The notes: generated from the sequence alone by a model not told the origin. DNA of 64,000 bases from Bog-159 sp050008575 (GCA_050008575.1 JBEKMJ010000044.1:1-64000); one strand, 5' to 3'. Counted from the stretch's first letter, positions 1 to 9,753 are shown. A program made the numbers and translations.

Positions 1-10
1 ATTCCGTTAG
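1..10 (+). CDS. 3' end of probable DGR target protein (partial)
   Basis: The first bases read as the last codons of an ORF entering from the left: one incomplete codon, then TTC CGT TAG, giving Phe-Arg-stop. The template repeat downstream encodes Ile-Gly-Phe-Arg-Cys at the matching place, and DGR targets commonly end with a GFR-type tail just after the variable repeat. The gene order target-avd-RT would also fit. Only about ten bases are visible, so this is an inference from position and the TTCCG match, not a demonstrated gene. Confidence 0.4.
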
Positions 11-41
11 GCGTTTAGGGTTTTGAGTTTTGCGGGGGATT

Positions 42-65
42 CCAAAGGGGGCTGGCCCCCTTTGG
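42..65 (+). terminator. GC-rich hairpin after the presumed target gene
   Basis: A perfect 10-bp inverted repeat (CCAAAGGGGG / CCCCCTTTGG) encloses a CTGG loop and is followed five bases later by a run of nine T. It could be an intrinsic terminator for the upstream gene. Alternatively it is the stem-loop or cruciform that in characterised DGRs lies just 3' of the variable repeat and promotes retrohoming. Sequence alone cannot separate the two roles. Confidence 0.6.
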
Positions 66-70
66 GGAAA

Positions 71-89
71 TTTTTTTTTGGGGGGGGGG
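71..89 (+). repeat. Homopolymer tracts T9-G10 upstream of avd
   Basis: Nine T are followed directly by ten G, ending six bases before the ATG of the accessory gene. The G run replaces the normal ribosome-binding region, so a change in its length would alter ribosome binding or spacing. Long G tracts are also a common place for sequencing error. Confidence 0.7.
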
Positions 90-95
90 ACGGCA

Positions 96-443
96 ATGGC
101 AGAGACGGCAATTGTAGTGCAGAAGGCGTACGATTGGAACCTTTGGATTCTTCCCAAAGTAGAGAAGTTTCCGAAGTCTTACCGCTTCTCTGTGGGCCAG
201 AATCTGGTGGCGACATCGCTCGACCTACTGATGAACTTGGTCGATGCAACTTACCAAACCAAGAACAGCGGCACATTGGCTGCGGCGGTCAAGAACGTGA
301 ACCGGGCGCGCTACCTGGTACGGCTTTCCAAGGATCTGCGGCTGCTGAACGTCAGCGGCTACGAATTTGCCGCGCAAGGGCTCGACGAAATCGGGCGCAT
401 GGCGGGCGGATGGTGGAAGAGCGCGCGGACGGCGGCGGAGTGA
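96..443 (+). CDS. avd: DGR accessory variability determinant (Avd-like four-helix bundle protein)
   Basis: A 115-residue protein of the Avd/four-helix-bundle family. In characterised DGRs, Avd forms a basic pentamer that binds the reverse transcriptase and the template RNA and is needed for mutagenic cDNA synthesis. The family pattern is visible: an N-terminal AYDWNLWILPKVEKFPKSYRF segment, a central helix rich in Leu/Asn, a LVRLSKDLRLLN helix, and the closing GRMAGGWWKSA tail. The ATG was chosen because conservation begins there; an upstream in-frame extension runs through the T/G homopolymers and looks artificial. It sits 15 bases before the RT gene, so the two are probably co-transcribed. 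The family also resembles proteins inserted in 23S rRNA, but the adjacent DGR-type RT settles the assignment. Confidence 0.85.
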   Translation: MAETAIVVQKAYDWNLWILPKVEKFPKSYRFSVGQNLVATSLDLLMNLVDATYQTKNSGTLAAAVKNVNRARYLVRLSKDLRLLNVSGYEFAAQGLDEIGRMAGGWWKSARTAAE

Positions 444-458
444 AGGAAACCGAAGGCG

Positions 459-1583
459 ATGAAGCGTGCCGGTAACCTTTGGCCTCAAGTGACGAGTTGG
501 GAGAACCTGCTGGCTTCGGCGCTGGCGGCCGCGCGCGGCAAGCGCAAGCGTCCCGACGTGGCGCGGTTCCTCTTCAACCTGGAACCCAACCTATGCGCCT
601 TGCAGCGGGAGTTGCTAGATGGAACCTGGCGGCCGGGTGAGTACCGGACATTTTGGATTCGCGATCCGAAGCCGCGCATGATTTCGGCTGCGCCGTTTCG
701 CGACCGCGTCGTGCATCATGCGGTAACCCGCGTGCTGGAGAGCGTGTTCGAGCCGCGGTTCACCGCCAGTTCTTTCGCCTCGCGCAAGGGCTTCGGACAG
801 CACCAGGCGCTGCGCAAAGCGCGCGCGGCCTGCGCGCGTTACAAATATGTGCTGAAGTGCGACGTGCGCAAGTATTTCCCGTCGATGGATCACTTGATTC
901 TGAAGGAGCTGTTGGCGAGGGCCATCAAATGCAAGCCGACGTTGGAATTGGTTTCAGCCATCGTCGATGGTTCCAATGCGCAGGAGGAAGTCAGCGCGGT
1001 GTTCCCAGGCGACACGCTCTTCACTCGCCTGGAGCGGCGGAAAGGTTTGCCGATCGGAAATCAAACATCGCAGTTTTTCGCAAACGTCTACTTGAACGCG
1101 CTGGACCATTTTGTGTTGCGGGAGTTGCGCCCCGCGCTCTATCTGCGATATGTGGACGACTTCGCGATCTTCGGCGACGATAAGGCCGAACTGGCGCGGA
1201 TGCGGCGGGCCATCGTCGCGCGGCTCGAACAACTACGTCTGGAATTGCACGAGGGCAAGAGCCGCGTGTACCGTTGCGCGGATGGCGTGACGTTTCTCGG
1301 CTGGCGGCTTTTCCCTGGGCGTGCCCGGCTGCCTCGCCGGAATGTGGTGCGCATGCGCCGGCGGCTGCGCGCGATCCGCGAAAGGTTCCATCGCGCGGAA
1401 CTGGACCTCGCGGACGTACGGCGAAGAATCTCGGCATGGCTCGGCCACGCCGCTTTCGGCGACACCTGGAAGCTGCGGCGCAAGCTGTTCGCTGGGTTTA
1501 TCCTGGTAGGAGCGGAGCGCCGCCGCAATTCGTGGGGGTTCTTGGAACAACAATACCAGGAACGTCCGCGCCTCGAACCGTAA
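459..1583 (+). CDS. DGR-type reverse transcriptase
   Basis: A 374-residue reverse transcriptase of the diversity-generating retroelement clade. It would copy the template-repeat RNA into cDNA with errors at adenines, and the cDNA then replaces the variable repeat of the target gene. Visible RT motifs in order are DPKPRMISAAPFRDRVVHHA (around 70-90), the KCDVRKYFPSMDH block with the first catalytic Asp, GLPIGNQTSQFFANVYLN, and the YVDD box at 231-234 followed by FLGW. The IGNQTSQ form, instead of the QG..SP seen in group II intron and retroviral enzymes, is diagnostic of DGR RTs. There is no maturase X domain or HNH domain, so it is not an intron protein. The last dozen residues are encoded inside the adenine-rich template repeat, in a different frame. 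Confidence 0.93.
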   Translation: MKRAGNLWPQVTSWENLLASALAAARGKRKRPDVARFLFNLEPNLCALQRELLDGTWRPGEYRTFWIRDPKPRMISAAPFRDRVVHHAVTRVLESVFEPRFTASSFASRKGFGQHQALRKARAACARYKYVLKCDVRKYFPSMDHLILKELLARAIKCKPTLELVSAIVDGSNAQEEVSAVFPGDTLFTRLERRKGLPIGNQTSQFFANVYLNALDHFVLRELRPALYLRYVDDFAIFGDDKAELARMRRAIVARLEQLRLELHEGKSRVYRCADGVTFLGWRLFPGRARLPRRNVVRMRRRLRAIRERFHRAELDLADVRRRISAWLGHAAFGDTWKLRRKLFAGFILVGAERRRNSWGFLEQQYQERPRLEP

Positions 1584-1630
1584 CAGGAACGAGCCAACGA
1601 ATCGGAACAACAATATAGGGTTCCGATGCG
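1525..1630 (+). repeat. DGR template repeat (TR), overlapping the RT 3' end
   Basis: Read in the frame starting at 1510, this stretch gives RGGSWNNNTRNVRASNRNRN followed by EPTNRNNNIGFRC, the form of a DGR template repeat modelled on the C-type-lectin/FGE-fold ligand-binding strand. Between 1546 and 1617 there are 30 adenines in 72 bases, including eleven AAC/AAT codons, the codon type that yields the widest residue choice when adenines mutate. About 55 bases lie inside the RT coding sequence in another frame. Exact borders cannot be set without the matching variable repeat, which should lie left of the window. It is presumably transcribed as RNA together with avd and RT. Confidence 0.85.
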
Positions 1631-1699
1631 TGGGGGATGGGGAAATCGGCCGGAGCAGGGGCTTTCAAGGAAGCCGCGGGCATACGTTTCCACTTCCGG

Positions 1700-1830
1700 G
1701 CGGCGATCCGGACGCCGGGCTGCAAGCCTGCGTCGAACACTAAACCAGTCCGGGCCTTCTGGTAGCCCGCGGGCGAAAGCCGGCCCGGGCCCAGCCACGC
1801 TCCTACTGGTCCGGACTTCAGCTACACAAG
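1700..1830. repeat. Intergenic stem-loop region between TR and antitoxin gene
   Basis: This non-coding stretch contains nested inverted repeats: CCGGGCC at 1750-1756 pairs with GGCCCGG at 1782-1788, with the palindrome GCCCGCGGGC at 1765-1774 between them. It lies where the rightward DGR transcript meets the leftward topA-toxin operon. It could stabilise the TR RNA end, terminate either transcript, or be a REP-like repeat. No T tract follows. Confidence 0.4.
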
Positions 1831-1833
1831 GGT

Positions 1834-2061
1834 CTATGGCGCCCGGTCGCGAGGCTCGGGCTCCGCCTCGGGAATCTGATCCAGAGCCGCTTTGAACCTT
1901 TCGGCGCTAGCCCGTTCCGCCCGGCGGCGCAAATACTCAACGCCCGCGAACTGCTCCGACAATGCCGCCACGACCAATTCTTCGAGGGAAATCCGCTCGC
2001 GCGCGGCCAATTCCTCCGCTTTACGGAGAATTTCATCGGGCAGTGAAATGGTCAGGGCCAT
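1834..2061 (-). CDS. Probable antitoxin (ribbon-helix-helix-like)
   Basis: A 75-residue acidic protein whose start (MALTISLPDEILRKAEELAA) resembles CopG/VapB-type antitoxins: a short beta strand with a Pro-containing turn, followed by amphipathic helices. The C-terminal half is Ala/Glu/Arg rich and would be the toxin-wrapping tail. The gene begins inside the last 10 bases of the PIN toxin gene, so the two are translationally coupled, with the toxin first. Function is inferred from the partner and the fold-like start; DNA binding is not demonstrated. Confidence 0.6.
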   Translation of the reverse strand: MALTISLPDEILRKAEELAARERISLEELVVAALSEQFAGVEYLRRRAERASAERFKAALDQIPEAEPEPRDRAP

Positions 2062-2474
2062 ACCTCTATTCTCCTCAAAAACTCGCCCGGCGTCACGGTG
2101 CGAATCCCGTATGTATCAGATCCGCGAAAATCTTGAATGTTGTGGGTCACGATGTAGTCCGCTTGGCTCGCTACCGCCAACTCCAAGATAAACTCATCGC
2201 CGGGATCCCGCAAAGCTGGGCGCAGACGGAATCGAATCGCGTGCTGCGATCCCAATCGGCAGAACATATCGACGATGCTATCGACGACCCAGTCCGACAC
2301 CCCGAGCCGACCGGCTTCGCGCCTAGCGACCGCCTCGTATTCGAGGATCAGCGCAACCGACACGATGGGCTGCCAGCGCCGATCGCCCAGCATACTAATG
2401 AGCCGGAAAGATGCGCCACTTCTGGACCGCAGCGCTGAAATCAGCACATTGGTGTCGAGAACGACCCGATGCAT
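2052..2474 (-). CDS. PIN-domain toxin, VapC-like (COG1569-type)
   Basis: A 140-residue PIN-fold ribonuclease. It opens with VVLDTNVLISAL, carrying the first catalytic Asp and the conserved TN pair, has EYEAVARRE as the second acidic position, and ends with the RDPGDEFILELAVASQADYIVTHNIQDF block containing the remaining acidic residues. This arrangement matches the putative toxin-antitoxin PIN family TIGR00305. PIN toxins of this type cleave RNA, often tRNA or rRNA. It starts three bases after the topA stop codon and overlaps the antitoxin gene by 10 bases, so it is probably expressed as a tail of the topA transcript. Confidence 0.8.
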   Translation of the reverse strand: MHRVVLDTNVLISALRSRSGASFRLISMLGDRRWQPIVSVALILEYEAVARREAGRLGVSDWVVDSIVDMFCRLGSQHAIRFRLRPALRDPGDEFILELAVASQADYIVTHNIQDFRGSDTYGIRTVTPGEFLRRIEVWP

Positions 2475-2477
2475 GTC

Positions 2478-4913
<2,436 letters not shown>

Positions 4914-4951
4914 AAGAACACTTCAACAACGTTCCACGGATATCCCAGAGG

Positions 4952-6151
4952 CTACCACACTTTCACGAAGCTCTTTCCGGGAAGCTGCTTGACGAGGCCC
5001 AGCATTTCCAGTTCGAAAAGCGCGGCGATCAGTTCGGAAGCTGAGCTATCTTCCACAATCTGAAGCAGATCGTCCAAATGTATGGCGGTATCGACGTGCA
5101 GGACGGCCAACAGCCTGCGGCCGACTTCCGGTAGAGATCCCCCGGTCTTTCCCTCTATCAGGGATGCCTGACCGCCGTCTTGGGATGCAGCGGCGTTGCC
5201 CAGCAGGCGGGTGCGGCCCCGCTCGATTAACTGACGGCGAACCTCGGCGGGAAGTTCCACGATCACGTCATTCCAGTCCTGAATCAGCTTGGCGCCCTGT
5301 TTTATCAATAGGTTAGGACCCCAACTGGCTTTTGACGTGATATTGCCGGGAACCGCGAAAACCTCGCGCCCCTGGTCGAGGGCGAGCTTCGCCGTGATGG
5401 CCGAGCCGCTGTATTGGGCGCCTTCCACCACCAGGACGCCGGCGCTCATGCCGCTGATAATACGGTTGCGGATGGGGAAGTTCTGGGGAAAGGCGGTCGA
5501 TCCCATGGCGAACTCCGAGAGCACCAGGCCTTTGGCGAACAGGTCGGCGGCCAACTTGCGGTTTTCCGACGGATAGATCACGTCTACGCCGCAGCCCAAC
5601 ACCGCCACCGTATCGCCGCCGGCGGAAAGCGCGCCTTTGTGCGCGGCGGTATCGATGCCGCGTGCCATGCCGCTGACGATGGTGAGTCCGGCGCGCGCCA
5701 GGTCGGCGGACAGCCTTTCGGCAACCGCCAAGCCATAGGGCGTGGGCCGCCGGGTGCCGACCACGGCGAAGTGGAAGGGCTGCAGGAGTTCCAGGCGTCC
5801 GTGGGCAAACAGCAAAATGGGCGGATCGAAGATCTCGCGCAACAGGGCCGGATAGCGCGGGTCGCTGCGCGCGATCACGACGGCGCCGCGTTCGGCCATT
5901 TTGCGCTGCTGGTCGAGGGCATCCTCGAACGAGCAGCCGCTGGCGATGCTTTGGGCTACCGCGCCGCTAACGCCCGCCGCCTCCAATTCACTGCGCGAGG
6001 CGCGGAACACGGTCTGCGGCGTGCGGAGCCGATCCAACAGCTTCCCCGCCATCCGGGTACCCAGCCCGGGGATCAGGGTCAGCGCCAACCAGTGCAATTC
6101 CTCTTCACGGCCGATCGAAGACACGGCGGGGTCCGTTATGAATCCATCCAT
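4952..6151 (-). CDS. dprA: DNA processing protein DprA (Smf)
   Basis: A 399-residue DprA, which loads RecA onto incoming single-stranded DNA during natural transformation. An N-terminal helix-hairpin-helix region (LIPGLGTRMAGKLLDRL) precedes the Rossmann-like core with VVGTRRPTPYGLAVAERL and IVSGMARGIDTAAHKGA, the two most conserved DprA motifs. A C-terminal winged-helix domain covers the last 65 residues. The ATG was chosen because AGGAG lies eight bases upstream; a longer in-frame extension has no such signal. It is followed closely by topA, a common neighbour order. Presence of dprA suggests competence but does not prove it. Confidence 0.95.
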   Translation of the reverse strand: MDGFITDPAVSSIGREEELHWLALTLIPGLGTRMAGKLLDRLRTPQTVFRASRSELEAAGVSGAVAQSIASGCSFEDALDQQRKMAERGAVVIARSDPRYPALLREIFDPPILLFAHGRLELLQPFHFAVVGTRRPTPYGLAVAERLSADLARAGLTIVSGMARGIDTAAHKGALSAGGDTVAVLGCGVDVIYPSENRKLAADLFAKGLVLSEFAMGSTAFPQNFPIRNRIISGMSAGVLVVEGAQYSGSAITAKLALDQGREVFAVPGNITSKASWGPNLLIKQGAKLIQDWNDVIVELPAEVRRQLIERGRTRLLGNAAASQDGGQASLIEGKTGGSLPEVGRRLLAVLHVDTAIHLDDLLQIVEDSSASELIAALFELEMLGLVKQLPGKSFVKVW

Positions 6152-6210
6152 CCAAATATCTCCTAATATGGTTAAGATGGCGTTGGGCACCGCTTCTCTC
6201 AAGGAAAAAC

Positions 6211-6477
6211 ATGCGCCAGGAAGCGTCGTTTTTCGAAGGCAAGGAATCCGTGCTGGTGTATATCGCCAAGCGCTTGAACGAGGCGTTGCGGCTGGAGGCG
6301 ATTTTCAGCACGGCCGGCGTGGACTACGGGGTGGAAGCCGACGAGTATCGCGGTGGCTTCATCTTCCAGCGGGTGCGCACCGGCGCGTTCTTTTACGTGC
6401 TGCCGGACGTCGCCGAAACGGCGCGGCGCGTGATGCTGGAAAACGGCTACCGGCCGGCGGAGCCGGAGCGGAACTGA
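6211..6477 (+). CDS. Small conserved hypothetical protein
   Basis: An 88-residue protein preceded by AAGGA at a good distance from the ATG. It has alternating short hydrophobic strands and charged helices (VLVYIAKRLNEALRLEAIFSTAG), a layout like the small signal-transducing DUF2007-type proteins, but the match is too weak to name. There is no signal peptide or membrane segment. It is divergent from dprA, and its 3' end overlaps the convergent amidase gene by 31 bases. Confidence 0.6.
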   Translation: MRQEASFFEGKESVLVYIAKRLNEALRLEAIFSTAGVDYGVEADEYRGGFIFQRVRTGAFFYVLPDVAETARRVMLENGYRPAEPERN

Positions 6478-7622
6478 GCGGCCGGCGGGCTGTTCCGGCG
6501 AATCTCCGCCAGCCAGGTCCGGTATTGCTCACGAAGCGCCTTGCGGTACGCCGCCGGGGGTATACCGGCCGCGGCGGCGCGGCGCGCGATGTCCTGTTCC
6601 GCCAGTTTGACGCCGGAGGATACTCCATCGCCGCCGGCAGCCAGCCAGACCGGCTCGCCAGCGAAGCCGAACGCCCAGAGCGACGGCAGCGCGCGCCGAT
6701 AATTGTCCGGCAAGCCCAACGCCTCAAATGGAAAGCCCGCCGCCCAGTCTGTGTGATAGCCCGCCAGCATGTTCGAAGGGTTCACGGAAACCTGCGCGTG
6801 AGTGACGCAGTTTCCAGCGGGAATCCGATAGCGGCTGCGGAGCAGCTCGGTAAGCATGGCGGCAGCGCGGATTTGGGCGGGGCTCACGGCTTCCTCAGCC
6901 TGGCCGGCAGGTGTATGGGCCTCAAAGGAAACCCCCAGGAAGCTATCGTTCAGGTTTAGATAGAACCATTGGTCGTCGGCCCAAACGGAATAGCCTGCGT
7001 GGAAGGCGGTATCGGATTCCTGCACAACCCGGTATACGCGCCCGAAGCGGTCGATCAAGTAGTGGTAGGCGCGCTTCCGCCGCACATATTCCAACAGCGA
7101 TTCCCCCAGGCGCTTGAGAACCGGGGTATCTTGTTCTGCAAACGGCGCCTGACAGCTCTCGGAAGTGTGGTAGACGATTCCGGCTGGCTGGGACCGCCGG
7201 ATACGGTTTGCCGAGGAGGCGCCGTCCCGCTGGAACGCGGTGTAGAGTCTGGGGCGATTCGCCACCGTGAATCGCGTATCGATGCGTAGGCCGTTGCTGT
7301 AAACCTCCGAATCGCCGGTCTGTTCGACTTCCCAGACCGGAACGGCAACGTGGGTCTCGCCGGCCGGCGCCGGACGGGAAGGGATCGGTGCGATATGCGG
7401 GGGCTCCGGCTTGCCGGCCGCGAGCTTCATCAAGAAAGGAATGAGCAGCACCAATAGAAAGCCGGCCCAGAGGATCCAGTGGCGCACGCGGTAGTGGTAC
7501 AGACGCCACACCAACGCTGTCCGGGGCACCGCCGCTTTCAGGTATTTGAGACGCAGAACCGGATCCTCGATGCCGCCGGCGATACGCGAGACGCGCACCA
7601 TCCGCCTTGTTAGCCATGGCAT
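6447..7622 (-). CDS. Membrane-anchored N-acetylmuramoyl-L-alanine amidase (Amidase_2)
   Basis: About 391 residues. A cytoplasmic N-terminus is followed by one membrane helix (WILWAGFLLVLLIPFLMKLA, around 50-70), a Pro-rich linker, and a peptidoglycan amidase domain. The domain shows zinc-ligand positions in GIVYHTSES and CVTHAQVSVNP, and the core AYHYLIDRFGRVYRV plus SFLGVSFEAH, as in amidase_2/PGRP enzymes that cleave the bond between MurNAc and L-Ala. Being tethered to the outer face of the inner membrane, it would act on the cell wall in the periplasm. The ATG six bases inside the longest reading frame was preferred over the GTG. No partner genes indicate a special role. Confidence 0.8.
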   Translation of the reverse strand: MPWLTRRMVRVSRIAGGIEDPVLRLKYLKAAVPRTALVWRLYHYRVRHWILWAGFLLVLLIPFLMKLAAGKPEPPHIAPIPSRPAPAGETHVAVPVWEVEQTGDSEVYSNGLRIDTRFTVANRPRLYTAFQRDGASSANRIRRSQPAGIVYHTSESCQAPFAEQDTPVLKRLGESLLEYVRRKRAYHYLIDRFGRVYRVVQESDTAFHAGYSVWADDQWFYLNLNDSFLGVSFEAHTPAGQAEEAVSPAQIRAAAMLTELLRSRYRIPAGNCVTHAQVSVNPSNMLAGYHTDWAAGFPFEALGLPDNYRRALPSLWAFGFAGEPVWLAAGGDGVSSGVKLAEQDIARRAAAAGIPPAAYRKALREQYRTWLAEIRRNSPPAAQFRSGSAGR

Positions 7623-7879
7623 ATTCACGGTCTGTTCTTAATTAGGTTGCCTGGCGCCGGGAAAATTCTTACACATTTCGCCGGTTTTCCGCGAAGTGTC
7701 GGCCGCCGAGGTGCGAATTTACTCGAATAACCGCACTGCCTGACAAAATACGTGAGAGGAATTCTCCAAAATAATACTACTCAGGAGATACCGGAAAAAA
7801 GCAGAATAAGGGCGTCCGCCGCCGCCGCAGCCATGTGGAGGCTTTGGGGGCGTGGCGGCGTCCGTTGCGGAGGCGCGCC

Positions 7880-8551
7880 ATGTGGAAACGAATGCTTCAG
7901 TTATCGAATGGAAACCATGAGGCCGGCGGATCCGCCGGGACCAACGGCCGATTGCCGGCGGTAGTCGAGCCGGAAGAGAGCGTGCGGCTGGCCGGGCCTG
8001 GCGCAGACGGTTGCGGGCGCGCCCCGGCTCTGTTGACCGATTTCGAGCGGATCTATCAGGGCGGGACCGTGAAGCCGCCGCGCCTTTCCTACGGTGTGCT
8101 GAAAGTAGCGGAGATGTTTGACAGCGCGCACCTTTGCGGAATGCCGGCGGAGTCCAAGCGCGCCGCCTTGATGATGGCCCTGGAGGCCGGCGGCGCGAAG
8201 ATGGAAGATATCCTGCAGGATGCCATCGTCCGGCAGCGGGTCCTCAACGACTACGAAGAGGCCCGGCAGCGGGACATGCACAACTTCGAGGCCGCCATCC
8301 AGGAACAGAACCGCGCCATTCAGGCGGAGATGGACCGCATGACCGCCCAATACACGGCGCGGATGCAAAGCAATCTGGATGAAGTGGCCCACGCACAGGA
8401 CAACTTCCGGGTCTGGCAGAAGCGCAAACAGCAAGAGGGGCAGCGCATTGCAGCCGCCGCGGCCTGTTGTGTGCCGGAAGCCGGCTCACACGCGGCCGGA
8501 GGGGGTCTGACGGTGGTGCTGGAACGTGCGTCGAGCGCGGCGGCGCGCTGA
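7880..8551 (+). CDS. Coiled-coil protein of unknown function
   Basis: A 223-residue protein with GGAGG six bases before the ATG. The first 60 residues look disordered. A predicted helical domain follows (YQGGTVKPPRLSYGVLKVAEMF to about residue 125), then a long Glu/Gln/Arg-rich helix with heptad-like spacing (about 125-205), suggesting a coiled coil. The tail is Ala-rich. It has no signal peptide. It is the first gene of a tight set with a small membrane protein and an actin-like ATPase, so a scaffold or filament-linked role is possible. The family was not recognised. Confidence 0.65.
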   Translation: MWKRMLQLSNGNHEAGGSAGTNGRLPAVVEPEESVRLAGPGADGCGRAPALLTDFERIYQGGTVKPPRLSYGVLKVAEMFDSAHLCGMPAESKRAALMMALEAGGAKMEDILQDAIVRQRVLNDYEEARQRDMHNFEAAIQEQNRAIQAEMDRMTAQYTARMQSNLDEVAHAQDNFRVWQKRKQQEGQRIAAAAACCVPEAGSHAAGGGLTVVLERASSAAAR

Positions 8552-8714
8552 GGGGAAGCCATTGGTTTGGGTGGCTGGCATTTGCGGAGTGGCGCTGCTT
8601 GCCTGGCTATGGTGGACCGAGCGCAAACCGCGGCCTTTGGGCGGCGGCGAATTGGATAGCTTGCGGCGCACCGCGGACGCCATGCACCGCGAGCAAGCCC
8701 AACCTTTCGAATAA
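8526..8714 (+). CDS. Small single-pass membrane protein
   Basis: A 62-residue or shorter protein with one strong membrane helix (PLVWVAGICGVALLAWLWW) and a short charged tail. Two starts are possible: GTG at 8526, overlapping the upstream gene, or TTG at 8562, preceded by GAGGGGA. The second has the better ribosome-binding site. It lies between the coiled-coil gene and the actin-like gene with almost no spacing, so it may anchor that complex to the membrane. Function unknown. Confidence 0.5.
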   Translation: MRRARRRAEGKPLVWVAGICGVALLAWLWWTERKPRPLGGGELDSLRRTADAMHREQAQPFE

Positions 8715-8734
8715 GTATGAAACGGGAGAAACCT

Positions 8735-9736
8735 ATGAGCAACCTCGAACAGGATTACACGCAGCCGGTGGGGCTGGACGTCGGCACTAGCCGCGTGGTG
8801 GTGGCGCGCGGGAAGGACAAAAAGCAGGAGTACGATACGCAGCTCAACGCGTTCATGACGCTGCCGTATTCGAAACTCGCGGAGAGCCTCTTGCAACGGG
8901 AGAACGTCTTTCACGAGGTGCAGGGAGCCGAAATCGTGGTAGCGGGCAACGACGCGGAAAAATTCGCCGAAGTTTTTCACGTCGAAATGCGGCGGCCCAT
9001 GGCCAGCGGAGTTCTCAATCCGGAGGAGCCGCACAGCCTGGCGGTGGTGCGGCGGATCGTTACGAAGCTGCTCGGCCGGGCGGCGGCGGAGAACCAGAAG
9101 GTTTTCTTCAGCGTGCCGGCGCAGGGCGACAGCCTGAACGGGGCGATTCGGTACCACGAAGCGTCGATCCGGCAGATCCTCACGGAACTGGGTTACGAAG
9201 CGACCCCCATTGAGGAGGGTTTGGCGGTGGTGTATGGCGAACTGGCCGGATCGAATTTCAGCGGCGTCGGCATTTCGTGCGGCAGCGGGTTATGCAACGT
9301 CTGCCTGGCAGTGCTGTCGGTGCCGGTGCTCAGCTTCAGCGTGCCTAAGGCCGGCGATTTCATCGACGCCAATGCCGCCCAGGTGACCGGCGATCGCGCC
9401 AACCGGCTGCGCATCTCCAAGGAGAGAGCCTTCCAATTGAACGGCTTTACCGGTGATCGGGTGCACAATGCCCTAACGGTTTACTACCAGGAGGTGATCG
9501 CCGGCTTGATCGGGTCGCTGCGCGCGCACATCGCGTCGGCGCAGAAACTGCCCAAGCTGGAACAGTCCGTGCCGCTGGTGCTCAGCGGCGGCACCGCGAT
9601 GCCCAAGGGCTTTCTGGACCACTTCATCCGGATCTTGCAGGCCGAGGAGTTTCCGTTGCGGTTGTCGGAGGTCCGGGTATCGGGCGATCCGTTGCATTCG
9701 ACGGCGCGTGGGGCGCTGATGGCCGCGCTGTGCTAA
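8735..9736 (+). CDS. Actin-like ATPase (ASKHA superfamily), unusual
   Basis: A 333-residue protein with an actin/MreB/Hsp70-type fold. Phosphate-1 is PVGLDVGTSRVVVARG near the N-terminus and the adenosine motif is VLSGGTAMPKGF near residue 275. The phosphate-2 position reads GVGISCGSGLCNVCL, lacking the usual Asp-Gly-Gly-Gly-Thr pattern and carrying three Cys. The ATG at 8735 follows GGGAGA and is preferred over one 18 bases upstream. It is not a standard MreB (divergent loops, no amphipathic N-terminal helix) and not a clear PilM or FtsA. It ends the coiled-coil/membrane/ATPase cassette and converges on the pentapeptide gene. A cytoskeletal or positioning role is inference. Confidence 0.7.
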   Translation: MSNLEQDYTQPVGLDVGTSRVVVARGKDKKQEYDTQLNAFMTLPYSKLAESLLQRENVFHEVQGAEIVVAGNDAEKFAEVFHVEMRRPMASGVLNPEEPHSLAVVRRIVTKLLGRAAAENQKVFFSVPAQGDSLNGAIRYHEASIRQILTELGYEATPIEEGLAVVYGELAGSNFSGVGISCGSGLCNVCLAVLSVPVLSFSVPKAGDFIDANAAQVTGDRANRLRISKERAFQLNGFTGDRVHNALTVYYQEVIAGLIGSLRAHIASAQKLPKLEQSVPLVLSGGTAMPKGFLDHFIRILQAEEFPLRLSEVRVSGDPLHSTARGALMAALC

Positions 9737-9753
9737 GTGGCGCGGGCGGCGTG

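Noticed and set aside
459..1583. RT as a group II intron, retron or CRISPR-associated enzyme
   Set aside because: There is no maturase/X domain, no intron RNA structure, no msr/msd-like region and no cas genes; IGNQTSQ plus Avd plus an A-rich TR point to a DGR.
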